Assembly: GCA_020847765.1 (NCBI GenBank) | Contig: JADLBJ010000177.1 | Coordinates: forward strand, 1-39,008 | DNA length: 39,008 nucleotides | Reading direction: 5' to 3' | From: Dehalococcoidia bacterium | Lineage (GTDB): Bacteria; Chloroflexota; Dehalococcoidia; Tepidiformales; Tepidiformaceae | In this document: piece after piece, positions 8,921 through 18,291 of the stretch | Numbering within the stretch: position 1 is the stretch's first letter | Layout of the letters: each line of letters begins with the position of its first letter | Translations under genes and position numbers: made by a program | Notes under the pieces: generated by a model | Seen by the model: only the letters and a program-made list of their open reading frames with translations | Databases searched by the model: none | What the model was told of the DNA's origin: nothing

Positions 8921-10255
8921 TCAGGCGGGCCGGGGCTCGGCCTCGGCTTCGCGCTCGAGGAGCGAGCGCGGGGCTGCGTCCATGCGGCGCAGCGACGGCT
9001 GCGTGACGAAGGCGGCGAAGCCAACGAGGCCGAAGACGACGCCGCAGATGACGTACCATTCGCGGGCGCCCACCCAGTCGGCGGCGAGACCGGCGATGAG
9101 GGAGCCGAGAGGCTGTACGCCGGCCAGGCAGATGGTGTAGATGCTCATGACGCGTCCCATGACGGAAGCCGGCGTCTGGGACTGGATGAGGGTGAGGTTC
9201 AGGTTGCTGAAGAAGCCCGCGTTCCAGCCCGTGAGGAACAGGAAGGTGAACGCGATGGCGTAGACGGGTGCCAGGCCGATCACGGTGTTCAGGCAGCCGC
9301 CGACCATGAGCGTGAGCATGAAGTAGCGTCCCGGATGGGAGAGGTTGCGGAACGACGCCAGCAGGAGCGAGCTCATGAGCATGCCAACGCCCATCGCGGC
9401 GAACAGCAGGCTGGTGCCCAGGGCGCCAGAGTGGAAGTCGTCTTTTGCGATCTTGGGCATGAGCGTCATGAAGGTGCCGCCCATGATGAGCGAGGTGACG
9501 ACCAGAAGGGCGAGGAGGACGCGCACCCCGGCGTGGTAGCGGACGAAGCGGAAGCCCTCGGCGAGCTCGCTGGCGAGGCGCCCGCGGCGCCCGACCGGCC
9601 GAGGCACACGCAGGGGCAAGAGCGCCACCAGCCCCGTGCCGAGCAGCAGCGCCTGCGCGGCGAAAGCCCCGCCAACGCCGGAGAAGGCGATGATGCCGCC
9701 GGCGATCGCGGGCCCGGCGATCTGCGAGACGTTCTGGCCCAGGCTCATGAGCGTGATGGCGTTGAGCAGGCGGTCGGAGTCGACGAGCGAGGGAACGATC
9801 GCGTTGCGTACCGGCTGACCGAAGGCGACAGTGCCGCCGAGGACGAGGGCGAGGCCGATGGTCAGGCCGATTTCCATGGCTCCCGCCCAGGCGAGGAAGG
9901 CCGCGAGCACAGAGAGCGCGAGGGCGGCGGCCTGGCTGACGAACAGGAGAGCGCCGCGGTCCACCCGGTCGGCGAGCGCGCCAGCCGGGAGGGAGAAGAG
10001 GAGCACGGGCACGCCAAGGGCGAAGCTGACTGCCCCCAGCACGGCAGAGCTCTTCGTGAGTTCGAGGGTCAGCCAGACGAAGGTGAATTGTCGGATCGAC
10101 TGCGAGAGGGCGAAGGTGAACGTGTTGACCCAGAGGAGCCGGAATGCCTGCAGGCGGAAGGCGCTGAACGTCTGCATCGAAAGCCGCCGGGAGCGTCGTC
10201 CGCGTTCGGCGTCGGCGGTGGCGGCGGGGCTCTGCGGGGCGGTGCGACCGGGCAT
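8921..10255 (-). CDS. MFS transporter (EntS/enterobactin exporter-like DHA family)
   Basis: FRLLWVNTFTFALSQSIRQFTFVWLTLELTKSSAVLGAVSFALGVPVLLFSLPAGALADRVDRGALLF...; multiple hydrophobic helices. Start at ATG 10255 chosen over the longer ORF. Confidence 0.85.
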   Translation of the reverse strand: MPGRTAPQSPAATADAERGRRSRRLSMQTFSAFRLQAFRLLWVNTFTFALSQSIRQFTFVWLTLELTKSSAVLGAVSFALGVPVLLFSLPAGALADRVDRGALLFVSQAAALALSVLAAFLAWAGAMEIGLTIGLALVLGGTVAFGQPVRNAIVPSLVDSDRLLNAITLMSLGQNVSQIAGPAIAGGIIAFSGVGGAFAAQALLLGTGLVALLPLRVPRPVGRRGRLASELAEGFRFVRYHAGVRVLLALLVVTSLIMGGTFMTLMPKIAKDDFHSGALGTSLLFAAMGVGMLMSSLLLASFRNLSHPGRYFMLTLMVGGCLNTVIGLAPVYAIAFTFLFLTGWNAGFFSNLNLTLIQSQTPASVMGRVMSIYTICLAGVQPLGSLIAGLAADWVGAREWYVICGVVFGLVGFAAFVTQPSLRRMDAAPRSLLEREAEAEPRPA

Positions 10256-10463
10256 GCGAGGGCAGTCTAACGCGCCGCGCGGGAGGCGGGCCACAAAAGA
10301 GAATGGAGGCGGTGTCGGCGTCTCAAAAATGATTCCAGGCTGGACCTCGCCGGCAAGGGGCCCACACGCCAGCCCGTGCCGCGAGCGGCGATTGTCTGGT
10401 AGAGTGCCCAACCACCGAGCGGGCGCCGCGGCCCGCCTGACCACGCAGCTGACGGGGGAGCCG

Positions 10464-11669
10464 ATGCAGGCGCTCGACGATCTTGTCGTCCTCGACCTGA
10501 CGCACCATATCGTGGGGCCGTATGCGACGAAGCTGATGGCAGACCTTGGGGCCGACGTGATCCAGGTCGAAAGGCCTGGTGGCGACGTCGCGCGGCGCCT
10601 GGGACCGTTCCAGGGTGACGACCCGCACATCGAGAAGAGCGGCCTCTTCTTCTTCCTGAACACGAACAAGCGCTCCGTCGTCCTCGACCTTAGGCGGGAG
10701 AGCGGGCGGGACGCGCTCGCGCTGCTAGCGCGGCGGGCGGATCTGGTGGTGGAGAACTTCGCACCGGGGACCCTTGACCGGCTCGGCCTGGGTTGGAAAT
10801 TCTTTCAGGAGATCAAGCCCGAACTGCCGCTCGTCTCAATCTCGAACTTCGGCCAGGACGGGCCGTACCGCGACTACCGCCTCACGGAAGTGGTTCTCTA
10901 CGGGTTCGGCGGCGAGATGTATTCGATGGGTCTCACGGACCGGGAGCCGGTGAAGATGGCCGGGACGGCCGCCTGCTTCGAATCGGGCGCGGCGACGGCA
11001 CCGGCGCTGATGGCCGCGATCATGACGAGCCGGCAAAGCGGCCAGGGCCAGCATGTCGACGTCGCGCTGGCCGAGACGCAGGCGGGAGGGGTCGATCGGC
11101 GCCATGCCACCGCTATCGCCTATCAGTTCAGCGGGCGTAAGACGCTACGGACGGCGGGGGCGGGGACGGGGATGCCCCAGGGCATCTATCCCTGTGCCGA
11201 CGGTTACGTCGACTTCACCAACGCCGGCATCCGGCCAGACCGGGTGCTCGACATGCTGAGCTACCCCGACTGGGCGACGGACCCGCGTTACCAGGAGCCG
11301 ACGGCCCGCTTCAACGCGGCGCTGATAGAGGAGTGGAACGGCAACTTCCTCGTCTGGTGCCTGGAGCGCACGAAGCGGGAAGTTTGGGCGGAAGCGCGCC
11401 GGGCGAAGGTGATGTGCGGCCCGCTGTTTACGATGGAGGACCTGTTCGAAGACGAGCACTTCCGGGGGCGCGGATTCTGGACCAGGGCAAGCCACGCCGT
11501 GATGGGCGAGGTGGAGCTGCCCGGACGGCCGTTCCAGATGAGCGAGGGAGGCTGGCAGCTGCGTCGGCCGGCACCGCTTCTCGGCGAGCACACGGAGGAG
11601 GTTCTGCAGGAGGCGGGGGCCAGCGGTGCGCTGATCGCGGGAGTGCTCGAGGAGGGGGCGCAGAAGTGA
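10464..11669 (+). CDS. Class III CoA-transferase (CaiB/BaiF family), putative non-catalytic partner
   Basis: MQALDDLVVLDLTHHIVGPYATKLMADLGADVIQVERPGGDVARRLGPF...NKRSVVLDLRRESGRDALALLARRADLVVENFAPGTLDRLG; ...LLGEHTEEVL. Confidence 0.9.
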   Translation: MQALDDLVVLDLTHHIVGPYATKLMADLGADVIQVERPGGDVARRLGPFQGDDPHIEKSGLFFFLNTNKRSVVLDLRRESGRDALALLARRADLVVENFAPGTLDRLGLGWKFFQEIKPELPLVSISNFGQDGPYRDYRLTEVVLYGFGGEMYSMGLTDREPVKMAGTAACFESGAATAPALMAAIMTSRQSGQGQHVDVALAETQAGGVDRRHATAIAYQFSGRKTLRTAGAGTGMPQGIYPCADGYVDFTNAGIRPDRVLDMLSYPDWATDPRYQEPTARFNAALIEEWNGNFLVWCLERTKREVWAEARRAKVMCGPLFTMEDLFEDEHFRGRGFWTRASHAVMGEVELPGRPFQMSEGGWQLRRPAPLLGEHTEEVLQEAGASGALIAGVLEEGAQK

Positions 11670-12991
11670 TGGACAAGCCACTGAAGGGCGTTCGGGTGAT
11701 AGACCTGTGCGTCGTCTGGGCCGGGCCGTTCGCCACCATGTTGCTGGCCGACCTCGGCGCGGAGGTCATCAAGCCGGAGAACCCGTTCGTCTTCCAGCCG
11801 ATGACACGGGGGGCGATGGCACGGCCGCCCGCGGCTTTCTTGCAGGCGGCGGTCGCATGGAACGGGGGGCTTCCCGGGAATGTGCCCGGTGAGCGCCCGT
11901 GGAACTACAACCCGACGTTCGTCAGCCTCTACCGGAACAAGAAGAGCTTCACTGTGGATCTGCGTCAGCCGGAGGGGATGGACATCTTGCGGCGGCTCGT
12001 CGCCGTGTCCGATGTCGTCTACGAGAACAATGCGACGGGGACGGTGGAGAAGCTCGGGATCACATACGAATGGCTGAGGTCGATTCGCGAGGACATCGTC
12101 TTCGTGCGCGTCCCGGCCTATGGCAGCACCGGCCCCTACCACGACGCGCGCGCGCTGGGCGTGCACCTGGAAGCGGTCATGGGCCACACCCTGCTACGCG
12201 GCTACGAGGACGCGGACGCCTCCACGACGACAGCCATCTACTCGGGCGACTACCTGGCGGGTGCCCAGGGCGCCTTTGCCGTGATGGCGGCCCTCAGGTA
12301 CCGGGAACGAACGGGCAAGGGCCAGTTGATCGAAGTCGCACAGGCCGAGAACGCGTCGCCGATGTTCACCCAGGCGATCATGGACTACAGCATGAACCGG
12401 CGCGTGCAGACGGCCCTCGGGAACCGGGACGTGCACGGCCGCTACCCGTGCGGCGTCTACCCCGCCAAATCGCCGGGCACGGCGCTGGCACAGGAGGACC
12501 ACTGGGTCGCCATCCACGTGGAAGACGACGCGGGCTGGGCACCGTTCGTCGAGGCTCTGGGGAGCCCCGCGTGGGGCGCCGACCCCCGCTTTGCGACCAA
12601 CGCCGGGCGGGAGGCGCAGTGCCGGGAGCTCGACGCGCTAATCGCGGCCGCGACCGCTGAGCACGAGGACTACGCCCTGATGACGAAGCTGCAGGCCGCC
12701 GGGATTGCGGCGGCGCCGGTGCTCGAGGCCTCGCGGCTGTTCGACGACCCGCACCTGCGCGCGCGCGACTTCTTCCGCATGCAGACGGTCGAGGGTGCGG
12801 GCACGAAAGAGTACGTCGGACCGCTGTGGAAGTTCCCGGAGTCGCCCGTGGAGTACTACCAGGGGCCCGCGACCTTCGGCGAGCACAACGAGTACGTATA
12901 CCGTGAGGTGCTCGACGTGGGCGACGAGGAGTATGCAGCCCTCGTTACCGCCGGCCACGTCGCGCGGGGGTACGACCCGAGCGTGCCGTAG
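11669..12991 (+). CDS. Class III CoA-transferase (CaiB/BaiF family), putative catalytic partner
   Basis: MDKPLKGVRVIDLCVVWAGPFATMLLADLGAEVIKPENP...NKKSFTVDLRQPEGMDILRRLVAVSDVVYENNATGTVEKLG; SGDYLAGAQGAFAVMAALRYRERTGKGQLIEV. ATG overlaps the preceding stop (TGATG). Confidence 0.9.
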   Translation: MDKPLKGVRVIDLCVVWAGPFATMLLADLGAEVIKPENPFVFQPMTRGAMARPPAAFLQAAVAWNGGLPGNVPGERPWNYNPTFVSLYRNKKSFTVDLRQPEGMDILRRLVAVSDVVYENNATGTVEKLGITYEWLRSIREDIVFVRVPAYGSTGPYHDARALGVHLEAVMGHTLLRGYEDADASTTTAIYSGDYLAGAQGAFAVMAALRYRERTGKGQLIEVAQAENASPMFTQAIMDYSMNRRVQTALGNRDVHGRYPCGVYPAKSPGTALAQEDHWVAIHVEDDAGWAPFVEALGSPAWGADPRFATNAGREAQCRELDALIAAATAEHEDYALMTKLQAAGIAAAPVLEASRLFDDPHLRARDFFRMQTVEGAGTKEYVGPLWKFPESPVEYYQGPATFGEHNEYVYREVLDVGDEEYAALVTAGHVARGYDPSVP

Positions 12992-12993
12992 CC

Positions 12994-13027
12994 GCCGGCG
13001 GGACGCGCTGACGGAGCGCCCGCCGGC
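12994..13027. terminator. Hairpin between convergent genes, candidate bidirectional terminator
   Basis: GCCGGCGG (12994-13001) pairs with CCGCCGGC (13020-13027); inner GCGCT (13005-13009) pairs with AGCGC (13015-13019), loop GACGG. Lies between the two convergent stops. No U-tract. Confidence 0.55.
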
Positions 13028-13033
13028 CGTGCC

Positions 13034-13570
13034 TTAGCGAGATGGCCGACGTTCGCGGATCGGGTCGGTCACGCCGTCCCAGGAGCGGTGGGCGTCCTGC
13101 CAGACCTGGAAGACGGCACGAATCTCGGGGTTGTCGCCGTGGAGCTCGGTGTAGCAGCCGATCGCCTTGCGGGTGTCGATATAGCAGACCTGGGCAGTTG
13201 ACCAGAGCTCCGAGACAGAGGGGTAGCCCGCGGCTTCAAAGCGCGCCTTCTCCTCCCAAGGCGGGTCGGGGACGAGCATGGCGACATGATGGAAGCCCTC
13301 CTCGCCCGACGCGAACATGTCGCGATAGATGGACGGCGTGTCGTCGTGCACCTGGATGAGCTGGACCTGGGTCGTGCCGGCGTAGCCAAACGCGTAGCTG
13401 AGCCCGCCGGTGAACGGCATGCCGTGGTCAACGTGGTTGTCGCCCTGGTGGTAGCGGACGGCGAAGAAGGGGCCGGCGCCGACCGTCTCGGTCCAGCGGC
13501 GACAGCCTTCGTCGAGGTCGTTGACGACCCAGGCGTACTGGAAGATGGGGTAGCGGATCAGCGGTGTCAT
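13034..13570 (-). CDS. VOC (glyoxalase/bleomycin resistance) superfamily protein
   Basis: MTPLIRYPIFQYAWVVNDLDEGCRRWTETVGAGPFFAVRYH...GTTQVQLIQVHDDTPSIYRDMF...GFHHVAMLVPD...CYTELHGDN. Confidence 0.75.
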   Translation of the reverse strand: MTPLIRYPIFQYAWVVNDLDEGCRRWTETVGAGPFFAVRYHQGDNHVDHGMPFTGGLSYAFGYAGTTQVQLIQVHDDTPSIYRDMFASGEEGFHHVAMLVPDPPWEEKARFEAAGYPSVSELWSTAQVCYIDTRKAIGCYTELHGDNPEIRAVFQVWQDAHRSWDGVTDPIRERRPSR

Positions 13571-13659
13571 GGGCGCTCCTGGTGACGGTCGCGTGCTGGG
13601 AGCAGGGTAGCGAACCCGGCGGTGCGCCGCTACCGGCCGCATGGGGTGCGTGGAACCCG

Positions 13660-14601
13660 TCAGCCGTGGCCGCGGCAGACGGTAGCGGTGCAGGCGGCGG
13701 TGAAGACGTTCGCCTGGATCTCGGCGTCCTCGGCGTCTCGAATCCAGGTGATGCGCGGGTCGTCGCGGCGGAACCACTGCGCCTGGCGGCGGACCAGGCG
13801 CCGGGTGGCGCGCCGCGTGGCGTCGATCGCCTCGTCGAGCGTCAACTGGTCGGCGAGATGGCGCGTCACCTCGCCATAGCCGATCGAGGACATCGCGGAA
13901 ACGTCGGGGGGGACTCCGCGTTCACGCAGTGCTCGCACCTCATCGACGAAACCGGCGGCGAACATGGCGTCGACGCGCGCGTCGACGCGACGGTCCAGCT
14001 CCGCGCGCGGCACGTCGACGCCGAAGAGGAGGTGCTCGAACGGCGGTGAGCCGCGGCGTCGCCAGTGGCTGATGGGCAGGCCGGTGTGGTGGAAGACCTC
14101 GATCGCGCGGACCACGCGCCGCACGTTGCGCGGATCGACGCGGGAAGCCGCGAGCGGATCCATGGCGGCGAGGAGCGCGTGCAGGGCGTCGGCTCCTTCG
14201 GCGTCGGCTATCGCCGTGAGGCGAGCGCGAAGGTCCGCGTCTGGGGGCACCTCGGGCACCTGCCAATCTTCGAGCAGGGCCCAGACGTACTGGCCGGTAC
14301 CGCCGACGAGCCAGGCGAAGCTGCCACGCTGCCAGATGGCGTCGAGCGCGGCCCGGACGTGGCGGCGGAAGAGCGCGAGGCTGTAGCCTTCCGAGGGGTC
14401 GGCGACGTCAAACAGGTGGTGGGGCACCAGGCGGCGCTCGGCGGCCGTAGGCTTGGCAGTACCCACGTCCATGCCGCGGTACACCTGCCGGCTGTCGGCG
14501 TTTACGATCTCGCCACCCAGGCGAAGCGCCAGGTCAAGGGCGATCGCCGACTTGCCCGAGGCGGTCGGGCCGACAATGGCGACGAGACGGCGCAAGGTCA
14601 C
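13660..14601 (-). CDS. miaA: tRNA dimethylallyltransferase
   Basis: VAIVGPTASGKSAIALDLALRLGGEIVNADSRQVYRGMDVGTAKPT; PHHLFDV; LVGGTGQYVWALLEDW; RRQAQWFRRD. GTG start at 14601 overlaps tpiA by 4 bp. Confidence 0.95.
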   Translation of the reverse strand: MTLRRLVAIVGPTASGKSAIALDLALRLGGEIVNADSRQVYRGMDVGTAKPTAAERRLVPHHLFDVADPSEGYSLALFRRHVRAALDAIWQRGSFAWLVGGTGQYVWALLEDWQVPEVPPDADLRARLTAIADAEGADALHALLAAMDPLAASRVDPRNVRRVVRAIEVFHHTGLPISHWRRRGSPPFEHLLFGVDVPRAELDRRVDARVDAMFAAGFVDEVRALRERGVPPDVSAMSSIGYGEVTRHLADQLTLDEAIDATRRATRRLVRRQAQWFRRDDPRITWIRDAEDAEIQANVFTAACTATVCRGHG

Positions 14602-15341
14602 GGCCGGGCGCTGGCCACGATCGCGGCGAACTGGTCGGACTTCCGAGAGGCGCCGCCGACGAGCGCGCCGTCGATGTCGGGACAGGCGAGGAGATCGGGT
14701 GCGTTTTCCGGAGTGACGCTGCCGCCGTACTGAATGCGGACGCTGTCTGCGGCCTCGCCGCCGAGGTGCCGCAGGCTCGCCCGTATGAAGGCGCAGGCCT
14801 CCTGGGCGACGGCCGGTGTTGCGGTCTCGCCTGTGCCGATGGCCCAGACGGGCTCGTAGGCGACGGTGACGCGGGCGGACAGGGGGAGGCCGGTGAAGGC
14901 GGCCGCGAGCTGACGTTCGAGGACCGCCTCGGTCTCGCCGGAGCGGCGCTCGCCGAGGAGTTCCCCGACGCAGACGATGGGGTCGAGGGGCGAGGCGAGG
15001 ACGGCCTCGAGCTTGCGCCGCACCCACGCGTCCGTGTCGCCGAAGAGCTGCCGCCGCTCGCTATGGCCAACGATCACGTACCGACAGTAGGAGGCGAGCA
15101 TGGCAGTGCTGACCTCGCCCGTGTAGGCGCCCTTCGGCTCCCAGTAGACGTCCTGCGCACCGAGCGCGACGTGCGAGCCGGCGAGGGCGGAGCGCACCGG
15201 GCCAAGGTGGGGGAAGGGCACGCACAGGGCCAGGTCGCAGAGGACGCCGCCCGTGCCGGCCGCGACGGCGCGCGCGAGGACCACCGCCTCGTCCTCGGTC
15301 GTGTTCATCTTCCAGTTGCCGGCAATGAAGGGGCGACGCAC
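14598..15341 (-). CDS. tpiA: Triosephosphate isomerase
   Basis: RRPFIAGNWKMNTTEDEAV; GAQDVYWEPKGAYTGEVSTAML; YVIVGHSERRQLFGDTD; VAYEPVWAIGTGETATPAVAQE; IQYGGSVTPENA; DGALVGGASRKSDQFAAIV. Confidence 0.95.
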   Translation of the reverse strand: MRRPFIAGNWKMNTTEDEAVVLARAVAAGTGGVLCDLALCVPFPHLGPVRSALAGSHVALGAQDVYWEPKGAYTGEVSTAMLASYCRYVIVGHSERRQLFGDTDAWVRRKLEAVLASPLDPIVCVGELLGERRSGETEAVLERQLAAAFTGLPLSARVTVAYEPVWAIGTGETATPAVAQEACAFIRASLRHLGGEAADSVRIQYGGSVTPENAPDLLACPDIDGALVGGASRKSDQFAAIVASARP

Positions 15342-15343
15342 GC

Positions 15344-16546
15344 TCAGGCTCCGTACTTCTGAAGGCGCAGGGCGTGCGCCATGGCGAGAGGCATCACGTC
15401 GATGGCCGGGAAGACGCCGAGGCTGCCCTTGAGGCACTCCTGCTCGTTGAAGTGGAGAGCGTTGCCTTCGCGGCAGAACGCCGAGCGGAGGAGAAAGGGG
15501 ACAGGGTGCCACGAGTGCGCGGCCATGAGCGCGGGCGTCGCGTGGTCGCCGGCGACGATGAGGACGTCTGCGCCAAGGCCGAGGATGGCAGGGACGTGCT
15601 GGTCGAACTCTTCCAGGGCGTGGGCCTTTCGTTCGAAGTCGCCGTCCTCGCCGGCGGCGTCGGTCTTCTTGTAGTGGATGAAGAAGAAGTCGAAGTCCTG
15701 CCAGCGGCGGCGGGCGGTGTCGATCTGTTCGAGCAGGCCGCCTGGACAGGGGAGGGGCTGCATGCCGGCGAGCTTCGCCAGCCCGCGGTACATGGGGTAG
15801 ACGGCGAGGGCGGCGGCGCGCAGGCCCCAAATCTCGGGAAACTGGGGCAGGTGGGGATAGCGGGCAAAGCCGCGCAGCATGAGACCGTTGGCCTGGTGCT
15901 GGTCGCGGAGCAGGGCCGTCGCCTGGGAAACGAAGTCGTTGACGAGCACCGCGGTTCGGGCGGAGGCCTCGTCGCCGGCAGTGGCGGGCAGGGGCGGCAC
16001 GCCTGTGTGCTGGGGGTCCGTCGAGGAAACGTTGTCGCCGAGATCCTTGCCGCGCAGGACAAGCACGAAGCGGTGCTCGCGTACGGGCTCGACAAGCACC
16101 TCGGCACCCGGGAGGCGAATCCCGCGGAGGCGGTCGACGAGGCCGGCGGAGACCTCCGTGGAGACACGACCGGCGCGGCGGTCCGTGACGTTTCCCTCCG
16201 CGTCGAGGGTGCAGAAGTTCCCGCGTGCGGCAACGTCGTCGGGGCCGAGGTCGAAGTCGATGCCGGTCGCTTCGAGGACGCCCCGGCCGATGTCGAAGCG
16301 GTAGGGGTCGTAGCCGAAGAGTGCGAGGTGGCCCGGGCCGCTGCCAGGGGTGATGCCCGGGCCCACGGGGACGGTCAGGCCGACCTCGGAACGGGCGGCG
16401 AGACGGTCGAGGTTGGGGATGTCGGCGCCTTCGAGCTCGGAGCGGAGGGTCTCCTGGCGGGCGAGGCCACCGAGGCCGTCGAGGACGCAGAGGACGATCT
16501 TCGTGTTGGCCGGCTGGGCGAGTCGTTTAGCGAGGTCGAGGTCCAC
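15344..16546 (-). CDS. apgM: 2,3-bisphosphoglycerate-independent phosphoglycerate mutase, archaeal-type (ApgM)
   Basis: KIVLCVLDGLGGLA...ADIPNLDRLAARSEVGLTVPVGPGITPGSGPGHLALFGYDPYRFDIGRGVLEATGIDFDL...RGNFCTLD; DNVSSTDPQHTGVPPLP; FFFIHYKKTDAAGEDGDFERKAHALEEFD; VIVAGDHATP. Confidence 0.92.
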   Translation of the reverse strand: MDLDLAKRLAQPANTKIVLCVLDGLGGLARQETLRSELEGADIPNLDRLAARSEVGLTVPVGPGITPGSGPGHLALFGYDPYRFDIGRGVLEATGIDFDLGPDDVAARGNFCTLDAEGNVTDRRAGRVSTEVSAGLVDRLRGIRLPGAEVLVEPVREHRFVLVLRGKDLGDNVSSTDPQHTGVPPLPATAGDEASARTAVLVNDFVSQATALLRDQHQANGLMLRGFARYPHLPQFPEIWGLRAAALAVYPMYRGLAKLAGMQPLPCPGGLLEQIDTARRRWQDFDFFFIHYKKTDAAGEDGDFERKAHALEEFDQHVPAILGLGADVLIVAGDHATPALMAAHSWHPVPFLLRSAFCREGNALHFNEQECLKGSLGVFPAIDVMPLAMAHALRLQKYGA

Positions 16547-17096
16547 GGTTCTTCATCTTACGGACTGTGCCCGGCCGGGGCGACGCGGCCGGCGCGGGGC
16601 CGAAGCGGTCGGCTAGCTTCTCGGGGTGGCGAATGCTGAGGGTGAGGCGCTCGGCGCGCAGGGGCACGAGGCGGGGGATGAGCCAGACGCGCACGGGCCG
16701 GGCGAGGGTCAGCTCCGCCGCCTCGCCCGGGGCGCTCACGAGAGCGACGTCGCCCGAGAAGTTGGTGCGAACGCCGATTCCGGCGAGCAGCGACCGCCGG
16801 CAGACGCGCACCCCCCGAATGTCGCGGTTGTCGATCACAGTGTCGACGAAGCCGGCGAAGCGGACGCGTGTGAGGCCGCGGTTGAGGTCGACGGCGAGGA
16901 AGGAGGTGGGGGCGCGCAGGGCGGTGGCGAATGCCCAGAGAAAGACGAGGCCGAGGACGACGGCGATGGCGACGAGGACGACGGGCCCGCCGTCGGCGAA
17001 AGCCTTGACGAGGACGACGGAGGCGACGCCGCAGCTCAGGGCGACAAGCGCGAGCAGCAGCTGGAAGCCGCGGATGCCGCGGAAAGCGAAGAGCAT
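16527..17096 (-). CDS. Putative membrane protein with two N-terminal TM helices and a bacterial PH-like domain
   Basis: FQLLLALVALSCGVASVVLVKAFADGGPVVLVAIAVVLGLVFLWAFATAL followed by beta-rich SFLAVDLNRGLTRVRFAGFVDTVIDNRDIRGVRVCRRS...RLTLSIRHPEKLADRF. Embedded in the glycolytic operon; overlaps apgM by 20 bp. Confidence 0.6.
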   Translation of the reverse strand: MLFAFRGIRGFQLLLALVALSCGVASVVLVKAFADGGPVVLVAIAVVLGLVFLWAFATALRAPTSFLAVDLNRGLTRVRFAGFVDTVIDNRDIRGVRVCRRSLLAGIGVRTNFSGDVALVSAPGEAAELTLARPVRVWLIPRLVPLRAERLTLSIRHPEKLADRFGPAPAASPRPGTVRKMKNRGPRPR

Positions 17097-17097
17097 G

Positions 17098-18291
17098 TCA
17101 GGCGTCCATGAGGGCGGCGACACCCGGCAGCTGGCGCCCTTCGAGCATCTCGAGGGAGGCACCGCCGCCGGTGGAGACGTGGGTTAAGCGAGGCGCGAGC
17201 CCCAGCGAGGCGACCACCTGGGCGGTTTCGCCGCCGCCCACGACGGTCGTCGCGTCCAGCGCGGCGATGGCGCGGGCGATGCCGGCCGAGCCCGCGGCGA
17301 ACGGCTCGAGCTCGAAGACGCCCATCGGTCCGTTCCAGACGACGGCCTGCGCCCGCTGCAGGGCGCGCGTGTAGGCGGCGACGGTGGTCGGGCCGATGTC
17401 GAGGATCATATACCCGGGCGGCACGGCGGTGACGGGCGTGGTCTCCGTGCTGGCGTCGGCGGCGAAGCGGTCAGCGCTCACCACGTCGACCGGCAGGAGG
17501 ACGTCGACGCGGCCGCGCGCCCGATCGAGGATGCGGCGGGCAACGTCGACTTGCTCGCGTTCGACGAGCGACATGCGTACGTCGACCCCGGTGGCGACGA
17601 GGAAGGTGTTGGCCATCCCGCCGCCGAGGAGAAGGAGGTCGAGCTTCGGCAGGAGGTGCTCGATCGCGGCGATCTTGGTGCTGACCTTGGCGCCACCGAT
17701 GACGGCCGCAAATGGGCGCGGCGGATCGGTCACGAGCGTCTGGAGGTAACGCACCTCCTTCTCCATGAGGAAGCCGGCGACGGCCGGAAGGTAGTGGGTG
17801 ACTCCTTCGGTAGAGGCGTGGGCGCGGTGGGCGGCACCGAACGCGTCATCGACGTAGAGGTCGGCCAGGCTGGCGAGGGCACGGGCAAACGCGGGGTCGT
17901 TCGCCTCTTCGCCGGGATGGAAGCGCAGGTTTTCGAGGAGGACGGTCTGCCCGGGCGCAGCGGCGCGAATCGCCTCTTCGGCAGGAGCGCCAACGCAGTC
18001 GCCGGCGAAAAGCACTTCGCGGTCGAGAAGGTTCCCCAATCGGCCGGCGACGGGCGCCAGCGAGAGGCTCTCGTCGCGGCCCTTCGGGCGCCCCAGGTGG
18101 GAGCAGACGACGGGGAGTGCGCCGTGGTCGAGGAGGTACCGCATGGTGGGAAGGGACTCGCGAATGCGGGTGTCGTCGGCGACGGCGCCGTCGGCGAGCG
18201 GCACGTTCAGGTCGGCACGAAGGAGGACACGTTTGCCGGCCACCTCGACGTCGCGCACTGTCTTCTTGCCGATGGAGGGAGCGGCACTCAC
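17098..18291 (-). CDS. pgk: Phosphoglycerate kinase
   Basis: KRVLLRADLNVPLADGAVADDTRIRESLPTMRYLLDHGALPVVCSHLGRPKG; LLENLRFHPGEEANDPAFARALASLADLYVDDAFGAAHRAHASTEGV; GGAKVSTKIAAIEHLL; VVWNGPMGVFE; VVGGGETAQ; STGGGASLEMLEG. Confidence 0.97.
   Translation of the reverse strand: MSAAPSIGKKTVRDVEVAGKRVLLRADLNVPLADGAVADDTRIRESLPTMRYLLDHGALPVVCSHLGRPKGRDESLSLAPVAGRLGNLLDREVLFAGDCVGAPAEEAIRAAAPGQTVLLENLRFHPGEEANDPAFARALASLADLYVDDAFGAAHRAHASTEGVTHYLPAVAGFLMEKEVRYLQTLVTDPPRPFAAVIGGAKVSTKIAAIEHLLPKLDLLLLGGGMANTFLVATGVDVRMSLVEREQVDVARRILDRARGRVDVLLPVDVVSADRFAADASTETTPVTAVPPGYMILDIGPTTVAAYTRALQRAQAVVWNGPMGVFELEPFAAGSAGIARAIAALDATTVVGGGETAQVVASLGLAPRLTHVSTGGGASLEMLEGRQLPGVAALMDA

Noticed and set aside
13606-13634. 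GGTAGCG...CGCTACC hairpin between miaA and the VOC gene as an intrinsic terminator
   Set aside because: Stem is 7 bp with a 15-nt loop and no U-tract on either strand; not strong enough to call.
15374-16639. 421-aa plus-strand ORF opposite apgM
   Set aside because: Antisense shadow; composition typical of GC-rich mirror ORFs.
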